Origin: Methanoregula sp.
GTDB taxonomy: Archaea; Halobacteriota; Methanomicrobia; Methanomicrobiales; Methanospirillaceae
Reading direction: 5' to 3'
Length of the DNA: 15,617 nucleotides
Assembly (NCBI GenBank): GCA_026394635.1
Contig: JAPKXV010000316.1
Location: 12,249-27,865 of the forward strand
The translations under genes were made by a program, and so were the position numbers. Each line of letters opens with the position of its first letter. Position 1 is the first letter of the stretch. Below the pieces are notes generated by a model. The model did not search any database. It saw only the letters and a list, made by a program, of their open reading frames with translations, and was not told where the DNA came from. Shown here in pieces: positions 7,228 to 14,328 of this stretch.

Positions 7228-7393
7228 TGACAAACTCCAGTGCCCCCAGAGGGCAGACCTTGGCGCAGATGCCGCAACTCGTGCAGCTCTTTTCAACGCA
7301 GAGGTATGCGTCGATCAGTTCGAGGGCTCCTTCCGGACAGACCGACACGCAACACCCGCAATACCCGCAAATATCCCGATGTACTTTGAGCAT
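7211..7393 (-). CDS. 2[4Fe-4S] ferredoxin, likely electron donor to geranylgeranyl reductase
   Basis: Small ferredoxin of 60 residues with two complete [4Fe-4S] motifs: Cys9, 12, 15, 19 (CGYCGCCVSVCP) and Cys37, 40, 43, 47 (CTSCGICAKVCP). It transfers single electrons in the cytoplasm. It overlaps the start of the reductase gene by 17 bases, and the same pair in Methanosarcina works together in lipid saturation, so I infer it is the dedicated donor here. The ATG at 7393 has no clear Shine-Dalgarno sequence. The 75-base gap to the EndoQ-like gene upstream shows neither a strong TATA box nor a T-rich terminator, so co-transcription with that gene is possible. Confidence 0.92.
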   Translation of the reverse strand: MLKVHRDICGYCGCCVSVCPEGALELIDAYLCVEKSCTSCGICAKVCPLGALEFVNEKPL

Positions 7394-7468
7394 TGCGATA
7401 AATGTTGGAGCGCAATTTCATTAATCTTTACGTATGAAGGGCAGGTCCGGCTCCGGTGGCATTACTCC

Positions 7469-8584
7469 TCAGGTAGAAAATGTGCCGTACTTCCCGCCCC
7501 CGCCCGCATGCAGCGTTACCCTGCCGTTGCGCAGCGCGTCGATGGCGTCTGCCACTTTCGGGTGCACGGCCCGGATCTCCGCAACGGGAGTGCTGGTGAG
7601 CACCGTGATCTCGTTCTCAAAGGCAGCGATGAACGCGTCGTAGACTGCCCGGCACTTTTTGGTATGCGGAGCCGATACTCCTTCCACGGTCTGGATGATC
7701 TGCCCGAGCGGGACCATGTGGAGATACGGGGGGCGGGGGCGGATGTCCCCGGTCGAGAGCTCGCGTGCACGGTCACACACGCCTTTCTTGATGATGCCGC
7801 CGTCATTCGGGCACCGCCATGCATGCCGGATCGCTTCTTTGAGGGTAAACTGTGTGAAGCAGCGGACACAGGCGGTGCGGTTGTACTTCCCTTCTTCCGG
7901 GAAGAACCCGGCATTCATCACGATCCTGCCGTTCTTCACCGCATCAAGGACCGCACGTACGGTCAGGGAAGAAAGTTTGAGCCGGTTGAACTCGCGGGCA
8001 AACTTCTCAGGCGCCGGGCTGTGGGCATCGGAGTTGGAGAGGAACGGGATGCCATAAAGATCCTTAATGCCGGCGCCGTACCTGCTGTCTGCGGAGAGCC
8101 CGAGTTCAAGGAGATCGATCGGCTCAGAACCATAGCAGGCAGAGACGGAGTCGAAGTATGCATACATCGCCGTCCACGGTGTGAACGCGTGAGCAGGGCC
8201 GATCAGCCCACCGGTGTCATGGACAATTTTTGCGATTGCTTCACCGGAGAGATAGACATGCGGCCTGCCAACCGATACCAGGCTCCTGCTGTGGGCTGCA
8301 AACCGTTCCCGGATCTCATCGAACACTGAAAAGTCCTCCGCAAGGATCAGGTGGTGCACCCGTGACTGGTCTTCCACCTCAGCGGTCGGGACGACAACAA
8401 TGCCGGCGTCGTTTTCCATACAAGGGCGCCATGCCTGCTGCCACGCGGGGTGCAATGCGTCGCCGGTCCCGAGCACGGAGATACCCTTGGTCACGCATGC
8501 CGTGATGAGATGTTCCGGCACCATCGAGCGGGAGACGGCAATCGAGTACGGGGAGTGGATGTGCAGGTCGGCATTGGCGAGCAT
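7469..8584 (-). CDS. endoQ: Endonuclease Q-like PHP-domain DNA repair nuclease
   Basis: Predicted endonuclease of the EndoQ family (formerly a TIGR00375-type hypothetical), which nicks DNA 5' to deaminated bases such as uracil and hypoxanthine. In 371 residues it shows PHP metal-site motifs: NADLHIHSPYS (His8, His10), TGDALHPAW (Asp42, His45), AEVED (Glu69), VHHL (77-80), GPAHAFTPW (His132), SNSDAHSP (Asp186, His188). A typical EndoQ segment follows: GFFPEEGKY (226-234), a zinc-binding stretch Cys239-x2-Cys242 with Cys258, GVCDRARELS, and a final GGGGKYGTF. The fourth expected zinc Cys is Asp261 (CPND). The start is ATG 8584 with AGAGG 5 bases upstream. It appears to have its own promoter and lies upstream of the ferredoxin-reductase pair. 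Family assignment comes from motif recall. Confidence 0.78.
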   Translation of the reverse strand: MLANADLHIHSPYSIAVSRSMVPEHLITACVTKGISVLGTGDALHPAWQQAWRPCMENDAGIVVVPTAEVEDQSRVHHLILAEDFSVFDEIRERFAAHSRSLVSVGRPHVYLSGEAIAKIVHDTGGLIGPAHAFTPWTAMYAYFDSVSACYGSEPIDLLELGLSADSRYGAGIKDLYGIPFLSNSDAHSPAPEKFAREFNRLKLSSLTVRAVLDAVKNGRIVMNAGFFPEEGKYNRTACVRCFTQFTLKEAIRHAWRCPNDGGIIKKGVCDRARELSTGDIRPRPPYLHMVPLGQIIQTVEGVSAPHTKKCRAVYDAFIAAFENEITVLTSTPVAEIRAVHPKVADAIDALRNGRVTLHAGGGGKYGTFST

Positions 8585-8666
8585 GGGGGCCTCTGAATAG
8601 TACAGGGGTGTTGGTACTAATTAATCAGGATCTTTTCCGGGGGAGATTAACGGAAAGAAAAGATTC

Positions 8667-8675
8667 GTTTATAAC
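8667..8675 (-). promoter_or_regulatory. Candidate TATA box for the EndoQ-like gene
   Basis: On the - strand GTTATAAAC would place the transcript start near 8645, about 60 bases before the ATG at 8584. A second AT-rich site (TTAATTAG, 8618-8625) is nearer and would leave a short leader containing AGAGG. The inverted repeat AGTAC/GTACT (8599-8603 and 8614-8618) lies between this second site and the gene. Confidence 0.35.
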
Positions 8676-8691
8676 AAAATTTTAAAAACCC
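8676..8691 (-). terminator. T-rich terminator after the PAC2 gene
   Basis: Immediately after the stop of the PAC2 gene the - strand reads GGGGTTTTTAAAATTTT. The T5 and T4 tracts fit archaeal intrinsic termination and mark the end of the long replication-translation operon. Confidence 0.5.
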
Positions 8692-9453
8692 CTACCCGAT
8701 ATAGCTCAGCTCGTCCTGGCTCTGCAGCTTCTCGCCCTCGATCAGCCCTTCAATCATGCGCTCCATTTCTGCGGCACGGTCGTTGAGCTGGGTGGGGTCG
8801 ACCGGGATATTGAGGAGACGGGAGAGGAGGGTAAGGACACTCGTCGCACTCCGTGGATCGACAAGGTAGCCGCTCGTCTCGCCCATGAGGCAGACTGCGT
8901 CAATGTTCCGCAGGGCGCCCAAGCCCAGCAGGAGCCCTGCTGCGCCGATGATACCGCCCCCGCCGGGCTCGTCCCTCTGGAAGATGACTCCCGCCGCCTC
9001 GATCTCGGGGCGCAGCTCGGCTCGGCTCACGGCACCGAGCACCCGTGGCTCCTCGACAAAGTGGCCCACGCCGAACCCGCCGAGCGTGTAGATGCGCTGC
9101 ACGCCCAGGTCCGCGGCGATGTCAAGGTACTGGTCGGTGAGGATGTAGTGCCCCTCGTTGGAGGTGCTCTGGTAGTCGCCGACAAGGAAGACAACATCGC
9201 GGGTATCGGTGTGGTGCAGGTACAGCTCGTTCCGGACAAGCCGGGCGACGCCATTCTCCTCGATAATGACGTGCGGGGGGAAATAGAGGGAATGGATCTC
9301 GGCGATCTTCTCGGCGCCGAGCATGTGGATCATGTATTCCGCGACCAGCTTGCCAACCTGCCCGATGCCCGGGAGCCCCTCGATCATGACGGGGGATTCC
9401 AGTTTCCGGTCCTTGAAGTTGTCAAGGAACCGGACGCTGATGTCCTCGATCAC
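8692..9453 (-). CDS. PAC2-family protein (proteasome assembly chaperone-like)
   Basis: Member of the archaeal PAC2 family, whose eukaryotic relatives help assemble proteasomes; the archaeal role is not settled. The 253-residue protein has the typical ESPVMIEGLPGIGQVGKLVAEYMI (about 19-42), the FPP and LVGDYQS strands, the GGFGVG loop (about 124-129) and the RDEPGGGGIIGAAGLLLGLG segment, then GETSGYLVDPRSA. The C-terminus, ending SYIG, is not a clear HbYX proteasome-docking tail. The start is GTG 9453: GGAGG ends 8 bases upstream, inside nop10, and the start overlaps the nop10 stop in a GTGA. It is the last gene of the operon, after aIF2-alpha and Nop10. Confidence 0.88.
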   Translation of the reverse strand: MIEDISVRFLDNFKDRKLESPVMIEGLPGIGQVGKLVAEYMIHMLGAEKIAEIHSLYFPPHVIIEENGVARLVRNELYLHHTDTRDVVFLVGDYQSTSNEGHYILTDQYLDIAADLGVQRIYTLGGFGVGHFVEEPRVLGAVSRAELRPEIEAAGVIFQRDEPGGGGIIGAAGLLLGLGALRNIDAVCLMGETSGYLVDPRSATSVLTLLSRLLNIPVDPTQLNDRAAEMERMIEGLIEGEKLQSQDELSYIG

Positions 9454-9599
9454 CGCACCATCCTCCGGTACTTCCCGTACTTGTCCTCGGGTGAAAAACG
9501 TGCAGGATGCGCCGTCTCTGTCGGTGCGCCGCAGGTGGGGCAGGTGGGTAAAAGGGTATAGGTCCGGTCAACAGGACAGCGGCGGATCCGGCCGGTCAT
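9450..9599 (-). CDS. nop10: H/ACA ribonucleoprotein subunit Nop10
   Basis: Small protein of the H/ACA complex that supports Cbf5 in RNA-guided pseudouridylation of rRNA. It is only 49 residues. It begins MTGRIRRCPVD, continues with YTLLPTCPTCG, and ends with the family signature HPARFSPEDKYGKYRR (31-46). Zinc-ribbon ligands visible are Cys8, Cys20 and Cys23; the position expected for the second Cys is Asp11. The start ATG overlaps the aIF2-alpha stop (ATGA) and its own stop overlaps the PAC2 GTG (GTGA), so all three are translationally coupled. Gene order aIF2-alpha, nop10, PAC2 is common in Euryarchaeota and strengthens the call. Confidence 0.95.
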   Translation of the reverse strand: MTGRIRRCPVDRTYTLLPTCPTCGAPTETAHPARFSPEDKYGKYRRMVR

Positions 9600-10384
9600 T
9601 GACTCTTCCCTGACTTGGGTTTCTTGACAAGCTTGCCCTCGCCGCCTGCCTTTTCCACGACCGCGATCGCGAGGTTTGCTGCCTTTTCGATTGCCTTTTC
9701 CGCTTTTTTATAGTCTGGTGCGGTCACCTTGATCCGGTACGTGGGTGCACCGAGGTAGAGGAGTTCGATATCCACACCGGCAATCTTTGGTTCGGCACTT
9801 TTGAGCGCTTTTTTAATCACGGAAATCCCGTCAGGCAGGGTGCAGGTGAGGATGAGGTTTCCCGTAACCTCGACTTTGGGGACTTTCACGCTCTCCTGCG
9901 CCACATGCATCAGGGCATCAGAAGCCTTTTTCGAGAGCCCCAGTTTTTTTATTACCGGCTCGCCCTCAATGACCAGATCCTCAAAAACAGGGTAAAGGGC
10001 TCCGTAACTCTCGAGGATCAGGTCCTCGATCGCCTGTGCGGGCTCGTCAGCAGCCTTTGCGGCAAACCCGATCCACTTCTTTGCTTTTGACTCGTTCTTC
10101 CACTCGCGGATCTTCTCGCGCCGCTGGTGTTCGTTGACGTCTTTTAAGGAAAGGTCAATGTGACCGCGGGAACGGTCCACGTTGAGCACTTTGCAGACGA
10201 TCTTCTGCCCTTCACGGATGTGGTCGCGGATGTACTTGATCCAGCCGGTTGCAATCTCAGAGATGGGGATGAGCCCCTGCCGCCCGCTGTATTCGTCCAG
10301 CGAGACGAACGCAACAAAGTCCTTTACGTTCTCCACGGTGCAGACGACAAGTTCTGATTCCTGGGGCCATTCCCTGTCTTGCAT
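9596..10384 (-). CDS. Translation initiation factor aIF2 subunit alpha
   Basis: Alpha subunit of the heterotrimeric factor that brings initiator Met-tRNA to the small ribosomal subunit. The 262-residue protein has an N-terminal S1/OB domain (about 8-83: ELVVCTVENVKDFVAFVSLDE, GLIPISEI, IDLSLKDV), a helical middle domain (about 86-170, HQRREKIREWKNESKAKKW), and a C-terminal alpha-beta domain (about 172-250) that contacts the gamma subunit. The loop equivalent to the eukaryotic Ser51 region reads ISEIATGWIKYIRD, with no obvious matching serine. A Lys/Ser-rich tail ends the protein. The ATG at 10384 follows the eS27 stop by 10 bases and has GTGA upstream. It overlaps nop10 by 4 bases. Confidence 0.96.
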   Translation of the reverse strand: MQDREWPQESELVVCTVENVKDFVAFVSLDEYSGRQGLIPISEIATGWIKYIRDHIREGQKIVCKVLNVDRSRGHIDLSLKDVNEHQRREKIREWKNESKAKKWIGFAAKAADEPAQAIEDLILESYGALYPVFEDLVIEGEPVIKKLGLSKKASDALMHVAQESVKVPKVEVTGNLILTCTLPDGISVIKKALKSAEPKIAGVDIELLYLGAPTYRIKVTAPDYKKAEKAIEKAANLAIAVVEKAGGEGKLVKKPKSGKSQ

Positions 10385-10394
10385 ATCGTCACAA

Positions 10395-10583
10395 TCACTT
10401 GAGATCTGCGAGGATCTCAGCCTTTAAATTCGCTTTTCCACCGGTCGGGGTGGCAAGTTCCTTTCCACAGACCACACAGTTCACGATGGTGCTCGCCTTT
10501 TCAAAGACTATCTGTTCGTTCTCGCAGTCCGGACACTTCACTTTAAAAAATGCGCTCCGGTTCTCCCGAATTTCACGTACCAT
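10395..10583 (-). CDS. rps27e: Small ribosomal subunit protein eS27
   Basis: Zinc-ribbon protein of the 30S subunit, 62 residues from the ATG at 10583. Four zinc ligands are seen: Cys17 and Cys20 (KCPDCENEQ), Cys36 and Cys39 (NCVVCGK), with the family segment QIVFEKAST between. A GTG at 10592, overlapping the eL42 stop, would add three residues. I prefer the ATG because GGAG, inside the end of the eL42 gene, precedes it by 8 bases and known homologues begin close to this point. It sits between eL42 and aIF2-alpha, the usual archaeal order. Confidence 0.96.
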   Translation of the reverse strand: MVREIRENRSAFFKVKCPDCENEQIVFEKASTIVNCVVCGKELATPTGGKANLKAEILADLK

Positions 10584-10588
10584 GCTGC

Positions 10589-10861
10589 TCACTCCGTCAG
10601 TTCAAATTTCGCGACCCGGTACCCTTTGCGCAGGTGTGCCTTCCCGCAGGTGACGCAGCGGTACCGCACGTTGATCTTTTTCGTGGGCTTGTCGCCGCCG
10701 GGCACCTTAGAGAACTTGCCCATGTTGCCGATCGTTCCCCTGCGCGCTTTCTGCCGGTCAATCCAGTGGAGACCGGTCGTCTTACCTTTCTTAACTTTCT
10801 CGACCTCATGCACCTGATGGCTTCTGCAGAAGGGGCAGTAAGTCTTGAATTTTGCTGGCAT
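10589..10861 (-). CDS. rpl44e: Large ribosomal subunit protein eL42 (L44e)
   Basis: Zinc-binding protein of the 50S subunit near the E site, 90 residues. It begins MPAKFKTYCPFCRSHQ (Cys9, Cys12) and has the second zinc pair at Cys69 and Cys72 (YRCVTCGKA). The basic centre, with DRQKARRGTIGNMGKFSK, is typical of the family. An upstream extension of 13 codons is open, but ATG 10861 is right: the family starts with MPAKF and GTGA lies 3 bases before it. The 41-base AT-rich gap to gins51 could hold an internal promoter (TATCATAAA on the - strand). The stop overlaps the alternative GTG of the eS27 gene. Confidence 0.96.
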   Translation of the reverse strand: MPAKFKTYCPFCRSHQVHEVEKVKKGKTTGLHWIDRQKARRGTIGNMGKFSKVPGGDKPTKKINVRYRCVTCGKAHLRKGYRVAKFELTE

Positions 10862-10902
10862 TTTCACAAAAATTACCCCGTTTATGATATCGAATACCAA
10901 TA

Positions 10903-11550
10903 CTATTTACTAAGATTCATATTTAATGCTATGTTGCGCTCGACAAGAACCTCGGCATTCCGCTCCGGCAGCGTCACGATATCCCCTTTTTCAAGCGTAT
11001 AAATCCTCCCGTCAACGCCCATGAACGCGTCCAGATTGTCAAGCACCCTGACAAGTGCGTAGGGCGGGGAAATAGGCGGGGAGGCGGGTGCCGGGCCGGG
11101 ATATGCATCCAGGGGGAGGGACGGGTCCTGATCACCTTCCGGTACAGGTTCATCCCCGACAGGAAGTGACTGACGGATCGTGGAAAGGAGCATTCCCTGG
11201 CAGGTGCTAATCGCACTGGCGATCCGGTTAAACATCTCCCGCTCCGGGGGGGTCATCTTCTTTGTCTCTTCGCGGTCGATATAATTTCCCTGGGCCTGAC
11301 TCCCGGCGAGGGTGAGGATCTTTTTTGCGCGGATCACAAAGAGTTCGTGAGCAGTCTCCCGTATGCTCATCGTTTCTTCGATGAGGGCACGGGCTTCATC
11401 GGAGAGCGGGTCTTCGATCGCGTACACTTTTTCGAGCAGTGACGATACAGCAGTATGCGTGCGGTCGAAGAGGTCATGGGGTATCTGGTTTAACCGCCCG
11501 GTCTCACGCTCGGAGAGGAGCACCTTCCGCAGATCATCAAGCCCCACCAT
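10903..11550 (-). CDS. gins51: GINS complex subunit Gins51 (replication)
   Basis: Subunit of the GINS complex, which joins MCM helicase and the Cdc45/GAN-type nuclease at the replication fork. The 215-residue protein has an N-terminal helical A domain (about 1-126; IRETAHELFVIRAKKIL at 63-79), an acidic and Pro-rich linker (about 128-163, PGPAPASPPISPP), and a C-terminal beta B domain (about 164-213; YALVRVLDNLDAFMGVDGRIY, then GDIVTLPERNAEVLVERNIA). The A-then-B order marks the Gins51/Sld5 type. The gene follows priS by 9 bases, and the priS stop is embedded in a GTGAGG that can serve as its ribosome site. Location between priS and rpl44e is characteristic. Confidence 0.9.
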   Translation of the reverse strand: MVGLDDLRKVLLSERETGRLNQIPHDLFDRTHTAVSSLLEKVYAIEDPLSDEARALIEETMSIRETAHELFVIRAKKILTLAGSQAQGNYIDREETKKMTPPEREMFNRIASAISTCQGMLLSTIRQSLPVGDEPVPEGDQDPSLPLDAYPGPAPASPPISPPYALVRVLDNLDAFMGVDGRIYTLEKGDIVTLPERNAEVLVERNIALNMNLSK

Positions 11551-11559
11551 GGATATACC

Positions 11560-12693
11560 TCACGCGATCTCCGCCATTCCGCGGCAGCATAAAAATACCG
11601 CCACCGCTTCGGGTACTGTAGTGATCCCTTTTTGAAGCTGATAAGTGCTTCCGAGCATCGGCGTCGGCCGGGGGACGGTCACGTCAATCCGGACATCACG
11701 CGTCCCGAATACCACCGCATCGGTCAGCGGGTCGAATGCAGCAAGGTTCCGGATCTCGATCTGCTGCACCCGCATCCCGCTCCCGCCATGCAGGGAGGTG
11801 GGCATCCGGATCAGGCGCTTTGTGTCCGTGGTCACCGGTTCATCGGCAAGTGCTGCCTGTTCGAGAAGCCGCTTTTTAAACTCCCCCTCTTCTGCGGTAA
11901 CAATCTGGGCAAGCCCGCGGAATTTCCTGATCAGTCCGGCAGCAGGCGTGTGGGTGAGCTCAGCGACAATAACCTCACGTTTTTCGAGCAGCTCTTCTGC
12001 GGTTACTCTCCCGATCTGGGGGATCGCAGACAGGTGGGCGAGCGCTTCCTTTTCGGGAAGTTTTCCCAGCCATGTGAGATACTCAATCAGCGTCGCCTGG
12101 TACCGTGCCTGCCAGCAGGGGCGGGCGGGGGCGGCCTTTGCAAGCATTGCCGCAGGGTCGATCCCGATCCCGCAGACGTAATCGATCATTTCACGCCGCT
12201 CTGCGCTCCCCCATGTTCGCAAAGCGATATCCTTCACATGGATATGGTACCCCCGCCCACCCGAGAAAACAACGTCAATCGTCTTTGGATCGATGCCGAG
12301 CTCTTCTGTCAGCATTGCAAGGAGTTTTTGTGCCTCCTCCTTAACCCGTGCAAGCATCACGTCATAGGGTCCCCGCATGATGTGATCGGCATCAAGGTCG
12401 AAGATCAGGTCGGCTCCCAGCCACCCCTTCTCCTTCATGGTCGGGGCGTCCGGGCGCTCGTAATAAGCGACTGAATAATATGCATGGGCAGGAACGAGGT
12501 TCTTTACGTACTCGAAGAGCTCTTCCCGGTGTGAAAAACCGATGTGCCTGCGCATGTGGATCTCGGGATAACCCGGGGAAAACAGAACAAAACCCCACTC
12601 GCGCTGTTCGATAGAGGGAGGGGCAACCAGCACGGTCTTCTTATAATATTCAGCAAAGCGCTGTTTTACAAACTCAAGTGTGGCCGGTTTCAT
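11560..12693 (-). CDS. priS: DNA primase small (catalytic) subunit PriS
   Basis: Catalytic subunit of archaeo-eukaryotic primase, which makes the RNA/DNA primers for replication with PriL. The 377-residue protein contains the catalytic Asp pair D99 and D101 (LIFDLDADH), SGGRGYHIH at 144-152 for nucleotide binding, the third catalytic Asp290 in TDTKRLIRMP, and SLHGGSGMRV (300-309). All key residues are present and length is normal. The N-terminal REWGFVLF and MRRHIGF segments are also typical. ATG 12693 overlaps the elp3 stop (ATGA) and has GGGGAG 8 bases upstream; that site is one of three repeats spaced by 17 bases. gins51 follows directly. The PriL gene is not in the window. Confidence 0.96.
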   Translation of the reverse strand: MKPATLEFVKQRFAEYYKKTVLVAPPSIEQREWGFVLFSPGYPEIHMRRHIGFSHREELFEYVKNLVPAHAYYSVAYYERPDAPTMKEKGWLGADLIFDLDADHIMRGPYDVMLARVKEEAQKLLAMLTEELGIDPKTIDVVFSGGRGYHIHVKDIALRTWGSAERREMIDYVCGIGIDPAAMLAKAAPARPCWQARYQATLIEYLTWLGKLPEKEALAHLSAIPQIGRVTAEELLEKREVIVAELTHTPAAGLIRKFRGLAQIVTAEEGEFKKRLLEQAALADEPVTTDTKRLIRMPTSLHGGSGMRVQQIEIRNLAAFDPLTDAVVFGTRDVRIDVTVPRPTPMLGSTYQLQKGITTVPEAVAVFLCCRGMAEIA

Positions 12694-14321
12694 GTAGCGA
12701 ACTCCCCTGTGGAGTGAACTCCTGCAGGACGCGAACTCCTGCGGGCCAGCTCCTTTTCCATATAGGGGCCTCTCCGCTCATATCCCTGACTGCGGTAGTA
12801 CGGGCGCACACCGATCCCGCTCAGGATCGCAAGCCTGCAGAACCCGGCGTCGCAAGCAATCTTTTCTGCACGGGCCAAGAGCACCTTCCCGTGGCTCCGG
12901 TGCTGGTACTCCTCATCCTCTGCACTCTTTCCCAGCGGGACGATACTCCCGTACACATGCAGCTCCCGCACCAGTGCTGCACCGTCAAGTTCCGGCAAAA
13001 AGACGGATGAGGGGAATCGCAGGCGTGCAAACCCGATCAGCGAATCACCGGAAACCGCGGAGATAAAATGCTCCTTTCCACCGCAGCAATCGTACCGGAG
13101 CGTCTGGATCTCAGCTTTGGCATCAGAGGGCAGGCGCCCGATCTCCCGGCACCGGATGCAGCGGCACCGTTTCCCGGCTTTATGCAACCGGTCCTGCGCA
13201 AGCTGCCGGAAGTTGGAGTGCTTTGACCCTGCCACGATCAGTTTTGCCGGGATATCCCGCTGGATCCGCTGGAGCCGGGTATACTCCGGGATCAGCGACT
13301 TTGCATACGCGATGAGCTCGATCATCTCGTCTTCGGAATATGGGGTGTATCCCCCTTTCTGCCAGAGCGATTCGATCTCGGAGCCGGGGGTAACCAGCGT
13401 GGGGTAGATCTTGAGGAAATCGGGCCGGAACCGGGGGTCGGAAAATATGGTCTCGAACATTATACGGTCGGATGCGAGGTCTGCTCCCGGCAGGTTGGGC
13501 ATCATGTGAAACCCGACCTTGAGCCCTGCATCCCGCAGCAGCCGGTTTGCTTCAACGGCGTCCTGAACCGTGCAGCCCCGGCGGTTCAGCGCAAGGATGC
13601 GGTCGTCAATATGCTGGACGCCCATCTCGACCTTGGTCACTCCAAGCGAGAGCATTCGTACGATATGCTCCTGCCGGCACCAGTCGGGGCGGGTCTCAAA
13701 CGTGATCGCGACGCACCGGACACCTGCCTGTTCATTGGCGGCACTCACGGCCTCAAAGTCCGGATGTGCCGCAACCGCAGCAGGACTGTCAGGGTAATCG
13801 TTCATTGCCTGGATGCACCGCACGACAAACTCCTGCTGGTACTCCACGGGACGCGCCGTCATCGTGCCGCCCATCACGATCAGCTCCGCCTTGTCCACGA
13901 GGTGCCCGAGCAGCTCGAACTGGGCAAGGCGCGCCTGCACCTGCCGGTACGGGTCGTAGTTGTGCTCGCGTGCCCGCAGCGCCGCAGGTTCTTCGCCCGT
14001 ATAACTCTGGGGGGATTTGAACGGGTGATCAGGCCCGCCGGGGCAGGGCAGGCACTTGCCGTGCGGACAGGGGGCAGGCGAGGTCATCACCGCGATCGGT
14101 GCAACGCCGGAGAGCGTCCGGGACGGCTTGACCAGAAGCAGCCTGCGCAGGCGTTCGCGTTCCCCTGGGAGTGCTGCGGCCAGCAGTGCAGAATTTTTCG
14201 GGACGGCGCTCAGCCGGAACTTCCGACATACATCAATTTTTTCCGCAATGATGCGCTTATCACCGGGTTCGAGGGGGATAATGCGGGAGATGATCTCCCG
14301 GTACGCCTTCGCCTCGTCCAT
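12690..14321 (-). CDS. elp3: Archaeal Elp3: radical SAM / GNAT tRNA uridine(34) acetyltransferase
   Basis: Modifies wobble uridine 34 of tRNA (carboxymethyl-type side chain) with SAM and acetyl-CoA. From ATG 14321 it has 543 residues. Radical SAM cysteines are Cys85, Cys90 and Cys93 (PCPHGKCLPCPGG). ITFETRPDWC and FHMMPNLPGAD follow, then DIPAKLIVAGSKHSNFRQL and a Cys cluster CRCIRC (about 386-391). The C-terminal GNAT domain (about 400-523) ends GYERRGPYMEKEL. The acetyl-CoA loop reads QHRSHGK, with Ser where Gly is usual. About 18 extra residues at the C-terminus are encoded by short repeats. A TTG at 14345 is an alternative start; ATG 14321 is preferred because it lies 7 bases after the UPF0058 stop. 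No Shine-Dalgarno sequence is visible, so coupling is likely. It overlaps priS by 4 bases. Confidence 0.94.
   Translation of the reverse strand: MDEAKAYREIISRIIPLEPGDKRIIAEKIDVCRKFRLSAVPKNSALLAAALPGERERLRRLLLVKPSRTLSGVAPIAVMTSPAPCPHGKCLPCPGGPDHPFKSPQSYTGEEPAALRAREHNYDPYRQVQARLAQFELLGHLVDKAELIVMGGTMTARPVEYQQEFVVRCIQAMNDYPDSPAAVAAHPDFEAVSAANEQAGVRCVAITFETRPDWCRQEHIVRMLSLGVTKVEMGVQHIDDRILALNRRGCTVQDAVEANRLLRDAGLKVGFHMMPNLPGADLASDRIMFETIFSDPRFRPDFLKIYPTLVTPGSEIESLWQKGGYTPYSEDEMIELIAYAKSLIPEYTRLQRIQRDIPAKLIVAGSKHSNFRQLAQDRLHKAGKRCRCIRCREIGRLPSDAKAEIQTLRYDCCGGKEHFISAVSGDSLIGFARLRFPSSVFLPELDGAALVRELHVYGSIVPLGKSAEDEEYQHRSHGKVLLARAEKIACDAGFCRLAILSGIGVRPYYRSQGYERRGPYMEKELARRSSRPAGVHSTGEFAT
12699..12739. 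repeat. Three GGAGTTC units at exact 17-base spacing at the elp3/priS junction
   Basis: On the + strand GAACTCC occurs at 12699-12705, 12716-12722 and 12733-12739; the second and third units share a longer GAACTCCTGC. On the - strand the unit is GGAGTTC, and the copy nearest priS provides its GGGGAG ribosome site. Because 17 is not a multiple of three, the unit is read in three different frames in the elp3 tail. Confidence 0.75.
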
Positions 14322-14328
14322 AAAAAGG

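Noticed and set aside
7228..7296. N-terminal extension of geranylgeranyl reductase by 23 codons
   Set aside because: The extension overlaps the ferredoxin's second cluster region, adds residues unlike the family, and has no ribosome site; ATG 7227 has GGAG 8 bases upstream.
7411..7462. 13-codon - strand mini-ORF after GAGGAG between the EndoQ-like gene and ferredoxin
   Set aside because: The ribosome site is only two bases from the ATG, too close, and the peptide has no distinguishing feature.
7379..8329. Open frame of 316 codons on the + strand, antisense to the EndoQ-like gene
   Set aside because: The - strand frame has a complete set of PHP metal-site motifs; the + frame has no domain signature and begins inside the ferredoxin gene.
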